A stretch of DNA of 64,000 bases from positions 4,092,001 through 4,156,000 of the forward strand of contig NZ_CP099397.1 of the NCBI RefSeq assembly GCF_021495345.1, written 5' to 3'. Under the pieces are notes generated by a model. The model had not been told where the DNA came from. It did not search any database and worked only from the letters and a program-made list of their open reading frames with translations. Below, one piece after another: positions 62,889-64,000 of the stretch (position 1 is the first letter of the stretch; every line of letters begins with the position of its first letter). A program made the position numbers and the translations under genes. Source of the DNA: Pseudomonas hydrolytica (GTDB lineage Bacteria; Pseudomonadota; Gammaproteobacteria; Pseudomonadales; Pseudomonadaceae).

Positions 62889-63877
62889 GCCCCCATCTGC
62901 GCCTGCCACCAGGTGCAGAACTCATCCAGTGCGTCCCACAGGCTGGCCCTGGGCTCGTAGTCGAGAAATTCGCGGGCGCGGTCGATGTTCAGCGAGAAAT
63001 CCTTGGCCATCACCGCCACGCTCAGGCGCAGCAGGCTCGGTTCCGGGCGCCCGGGCAGCAGCCGGCATACGCCTTCGTTGACACAGGCCGCCGCGTAGGC
63101 CAGCGGATACGGCACATGGCGAGTCACCGGCGGCAACTGCAGCCGCCGCAGCACGTAGTTGACCACATCCCACAGCGGCACCGGAGCGCCGTTGCTGATG
63201 TTGTACACCTGCCCCAGCGCCGGGCCGGCGGCCAGCAACGCGCTGAACAGCGCATCGTTGAGGTTGTGCACGCTGGTGAAGTCGACCTTGTTCAGACCGT
63301 TGCCGATGATCGCCAGGCGCCCCTTGCGCTGCATGGCGATCAGCCGCGGGAAGATGCTGGTATCGCCGGCGCCGGTGACGAAGCGCGGGCGCAGGGCGAT
63401 GACCTCCAGGCCGAACTCCTGCGCGGCGAACACCTGCTGCTCGGCCAGGTACTTGGTCTTGCCGTAATGATTGGAGAAGCGTTTGGGCACCTGCCCTTCG
63501 CGGATATCGACGTGGGAACGGCCGTCGAAGTAGATCGACGGTGACGACAGGTGCACCAGGCGCCGCACCTTCTGCTTCAGACAGGCGTCGATGACGTTCT
63601 CGGTCACCGTCACGTTGCCCTGATGGAAATGCGCGTAGTCGCCCCAGACACCCACCGCGCCAGCGCAGTGCACCACCATCTCGACATCCTGGCACAGGGC
63701 CTGGACCAGTTCGGGATCGGCCAGATCGCCCTGGACGAACTCGGCGCCGCGTTTGATCAGGTGCTGCACACCCTCGGCACGTCGCCCGTTGACCCGCACC
63801 GCCAGGCCTTGCTCGAGGGCGAAACGGGCGAAACGCCCACCGATGAAACCGCTCGCGCCGGTGACCAGAATCTTCAT
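62879..63877 (-). CDS. Extended short-chain dehydrogenase (NAD-dependent epimerase / 3-beta-HSD-like)
   Basis: The product is 332 aa. The N-terminal Rossmann motif is TGASGFIGG (residues 5-13) and the active-site pair is YGKTK in HYGKTKYLAEQQ with an upstream Ser (HLSSPS). The downstream segment RPRFVTGAGDTSIFPRL is typical of 3-beta-hydroxysteroid dehydrogenase/OleD-like enzymes. ATG 63877 (MKILVTGASG) is chosen over an upstream in-frame extension. The substrate is unknown. 63878-64000 shows no further gene. Confidence 0.9.
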   Translation of the reverse strand: MKILVTGASGFIGGRFARFALEQGLAVRVNGRRAEGVQHLIKRGAEFVQGDLADPELVQALCQDVEMVVHCAGAVGVWGDYAHFHQGNVTVTENVIDACLKQKVRRLVHLSSPSIYFDGRSHVDIREGQVPKRFSNHYGKTKYLAEQQVFAAQEFGLEVIALRPRFVTGAGDTSIFPRLIAMQRKGRLAIIGNGLNKVDFTSVHNLNDALFSALLAAGPALGQVYNISNGAPVPLWDVVNYVLRRLQLPPVTRHVPYPLAYAAACVNEGVCRLLPGRPEPSLLRLSVAVMAKDFSLNIDRAREFLDYEPRASLWDALDEFCTWWQAQMGAQA

Positions 63878-64000
63878 CCGCCATCCCCTGCATGGATTCT
63901 TGTAATTGCCGCACTTTAGCAGCGCCACCCCGGCTGCGCGCTGTCGGCGGCGGCCAGAACGACGACCCGGCAAGCCTCAGCCGCCCGGGTGCATGAACTC

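Overview
The window is chromosomal DNA of a high-GC gammaproteobacterium, almost certainly a Pseudomonas. The gene order from guaA/guaB through xseA, leuA, der, bamB, hisS, ispG, rodZ, pilF, rlmN, ndk, the isc operon, cysE, trmJ, suhB, secDF, yajC, tgt, queA, lptFG, pepA, holC and valS follows the conserved P. aeruginosa PAO1 order (about PA3769 to PA3834). That synteny is recalled knowledge, not computed. The tandem Na+/H+ antiporters would suit an alkali- or salt-tolerant group such as P. mendocina/alcaliphila/oleovorans, but this is inference.

Layout. Positions 1-3667 are the right end of a mobile element inserted at the 3' end of guaA. It holds a broken IS3-type transposase, an AlpA-like regulator, a probable toxin-antitoxin pair (HicA-like protein plus HTH protein) behind a perfect 26-bp dyad, and a P4-type tyrosine integrase next to guaA. 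Positions 3668-9043 hold guaA-guaB, a zinc-ribbon protein, and a divergent PACE efflux pump/LysR regulator pair. Positions 9087-13270 hold xseA, a LytM peptidase, and leuA behind a leucine-rich leader ORF. Positions 13509-24811 are mostly minus strand: a small membrane protein, an omega-amidase/aminotransferase pair, der, and bamB-yfgM-hisS-ispG-rodZ-pilF-rlmN. Positions 24838-32640 hold ndk, the full isc operon (iscR-S-U-A-hscB-hscA-fdx-iscX) behind an IscR-type promoter, cysE and trmJ. Positions 32777-44314 hold suhB, a glycine-zipper protein, queA-tgt-yajC-secD-secF, a solute-binding-like protein, tRNA-Leu(CAA), a cold-shock protein, an RDD protein and lptFG. Positions 44457-49973 hold pepA, holC, a small protein and valS.

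From 50.0 kb the synteny with PAO1 appears to break. A run of ion-transport and stress genes follows: NhaC, NhaD, a small wHTH protein, an SLC13 carrier with RCK-C domains, a tandem universal stress protein and a P2-type ATPase. The last two diverge around an ANR/FNR-type box. Then come acpH, an ArsR regulator with an ene-reductase, a membrane coiled-coil protein, a 95-aa orphan behind a very good sigma-54 promoter and an RsmA/CsrA-like hairpin, and an extended SDR.

Most of the window is housekeeping. The parts that most deserve a second look are the TA pair in the island, the leuA leader peptide, the structured nhaD leader, the ANR-box stress/ATPase pair with an altered M6 motif, and the sigma-54-driven orphan gene.
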